Shown: piece after piece, positions 63,668 to 64,000 of the stretch | How positions within the stretch are numbered: the first letter of the stretch is position 1 | Layout: each line of letters begins with the position of its first letter | Source: Exiguobacterium aurantiacum | GTDB lineage: Bacteria; Bacillota; Bacilli; Exiguobacteriales; Exiguobacteriaceae | Assembly: GCF_001766415.1 (NCBI RefSeq) | Contig: NZ_MKXO01000003.1 | Coordinates: 62,001 to 126,000 of the forward strand | Direction of reading: 5' to 3' | Length of the DNA stretch: 64,000 nt | The notes under the pieces: generated by a model | Databases searched by the model: none | Seen by the model: the letters and a program-made list of their open reading frames with translations, nothing else | What the model was told of the DNA's origin: nothing | Made by a program: the position numbers and the translations under genes

Positions 63668-64000
63668 ATGAATTTAAAAATGAAAGTCAATTACTTACTA
63701 TATCACTATTTCGCAAAGAAATTACCGCCCTCAAATATACAACCAAATATTGGACAAAAAAAAATAAGATACTTCTTTGCAAAGTCTCTCATATCCCATA
63801 TGGGTAAAAATGTAAATATAGAACAAGGGTCGGTTTTTACAAGAGACTTAATTATTGGTGACAATTCTGGATTGGGCATTAACTCCAAAGTAACTCGAGG
63901 AGTTGAAATAGGGGATAATGTGTTAATGGGACCCAATTGCTTCCTATGTACCGAAAGTCATGAGTTTGAGAGAACGGATATTCCTATTATTCAACAGGGT
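63668..64000 (+). CDS. Left-handed beta-helix acyltransferase, cut off by window end
   Basis: 111 residues visible: after an N-terminal region, hexapeptide repeats appear (IGDNSGLGINSKVTRGVEIGDNVLMGPNCFL) and the active-site-type CTESHEFERTDIPI, as in maltose/galactoside and WbbJ-type O-acetyltransferases. It probably acetylates a sugar of the repeat unit. GGAGG six bases upstream supports the ATG. The 3' end lies beyond 64000. Confidence 0.85.
   Translation, partial: MNLKMKVNYLLYHYFAKKLPPSNIQPNIGQKKIRYFFAKSLISHMGKNVNIEQGSVFTRDLIIGDNSGLGINSKVTRGVEIGDNVLMGPNCFLCTESHEFERTDIPIIQQG

Overview
The window reads as a chromosomal segment of a low-to-mid GC Gram-positive bacterium of the order Bacillales, most like Exiguobacterium. 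Support: strong AGGAGG-type ribosome binding sites, frequent GTG/TTG starts, a sigma-B-type promoter before an Asp23/AmaP operon, Fur, Zur and CcpA-type operators, LCP wall-polymer ligases, CidA/CidB, SwrC-type RND pump, and a Wzz/tyrosine kinase/PHP phosphatase capsule module. The genus is an inference. The first ~51 kb is roughly half GC; from about 51.15 kb to the end the DNA turns clearly AT-rich.

Layout. 1-4.6 kb: the start of a GH13 alpha-glucosidase with a divergent AraC regulator, then a sortase-anchored two-repeat surface protein with its own class F-like sortase. 4.6-8.2 kb: a Fur-controlled ferric iron ABC transporter. 8.4-12.2 kb: TetR repressor plus SwrC-like RND pump. 13.1-14.1 kb: CidA/CidB. 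14.2-15.6 kb: a GC-rich tnpB-only IS200/IS605-type element. 15.6-17.5 kb: WYL regulator, DHFR-fold reductase and a small membrane protein. 17.7-21.5 kb: gluconate utilisation (gnd, gntP, gntK, reading leftward) with a cre site. 21.6-26.1 kb: an operon behind a near-consensus Zur box that encodes a Cys-tailed flavoprotein, a FeoB-like transporter, a COG0523/ZagA GTPase and a zinc-independent dCTP deaminase; this is the most interesting system here. 26.4-31 kb: RpiR regulator, YerD-type glutamate synthase, DUF6075 protein, AmaP-DUF2273-Asp23 operon. 31-37 kb: a PAS-GGDEF-EAL-PilZ c-di-GMP protein, then a decayed exopolysaccharide-type locus cut by a second tnpB element, then a truncated-looking SbcD-like phosphoesterase. 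37.2-38.1 kb: a second 6-phosphogluconate dehydrogenase. 38.8-43.5 kb: two LCP ligases around a YihY/BrkB membrane protein, a GH13 protein that has lost its catalytic residues, and a small membrane protein. 43.5-45.7 kb: galE and an SH3-like membrane protein. 45.9-64 kb: the capsule/exopolysaccharide locus.

The capsule locus is read as one direction. Chain-length regulator, BY-kinase and PHP phosphatase come first, then GalU and a large 4,6-dehydratase. The AT-rich serotype cassette follows: priming sugar transferase, glycosyltransferases, the three-enzyme UDP-N-acetyl-L-fucosamine set (CapE/CapF/CapG), Wzy, Wzx, UDP-glucose dehydrogenase and an acetyltransferase cut off by the window end. 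Together this is a complete Wzx/Wzy-dependent capsule pathway; the LCP ligases upstream could attach the product to the wall.

All start sites were chosen by ribosome binding site and spacing, and several differ from the longest open frame. No database search was possible, so family names rest on recognised motifs and domain order.
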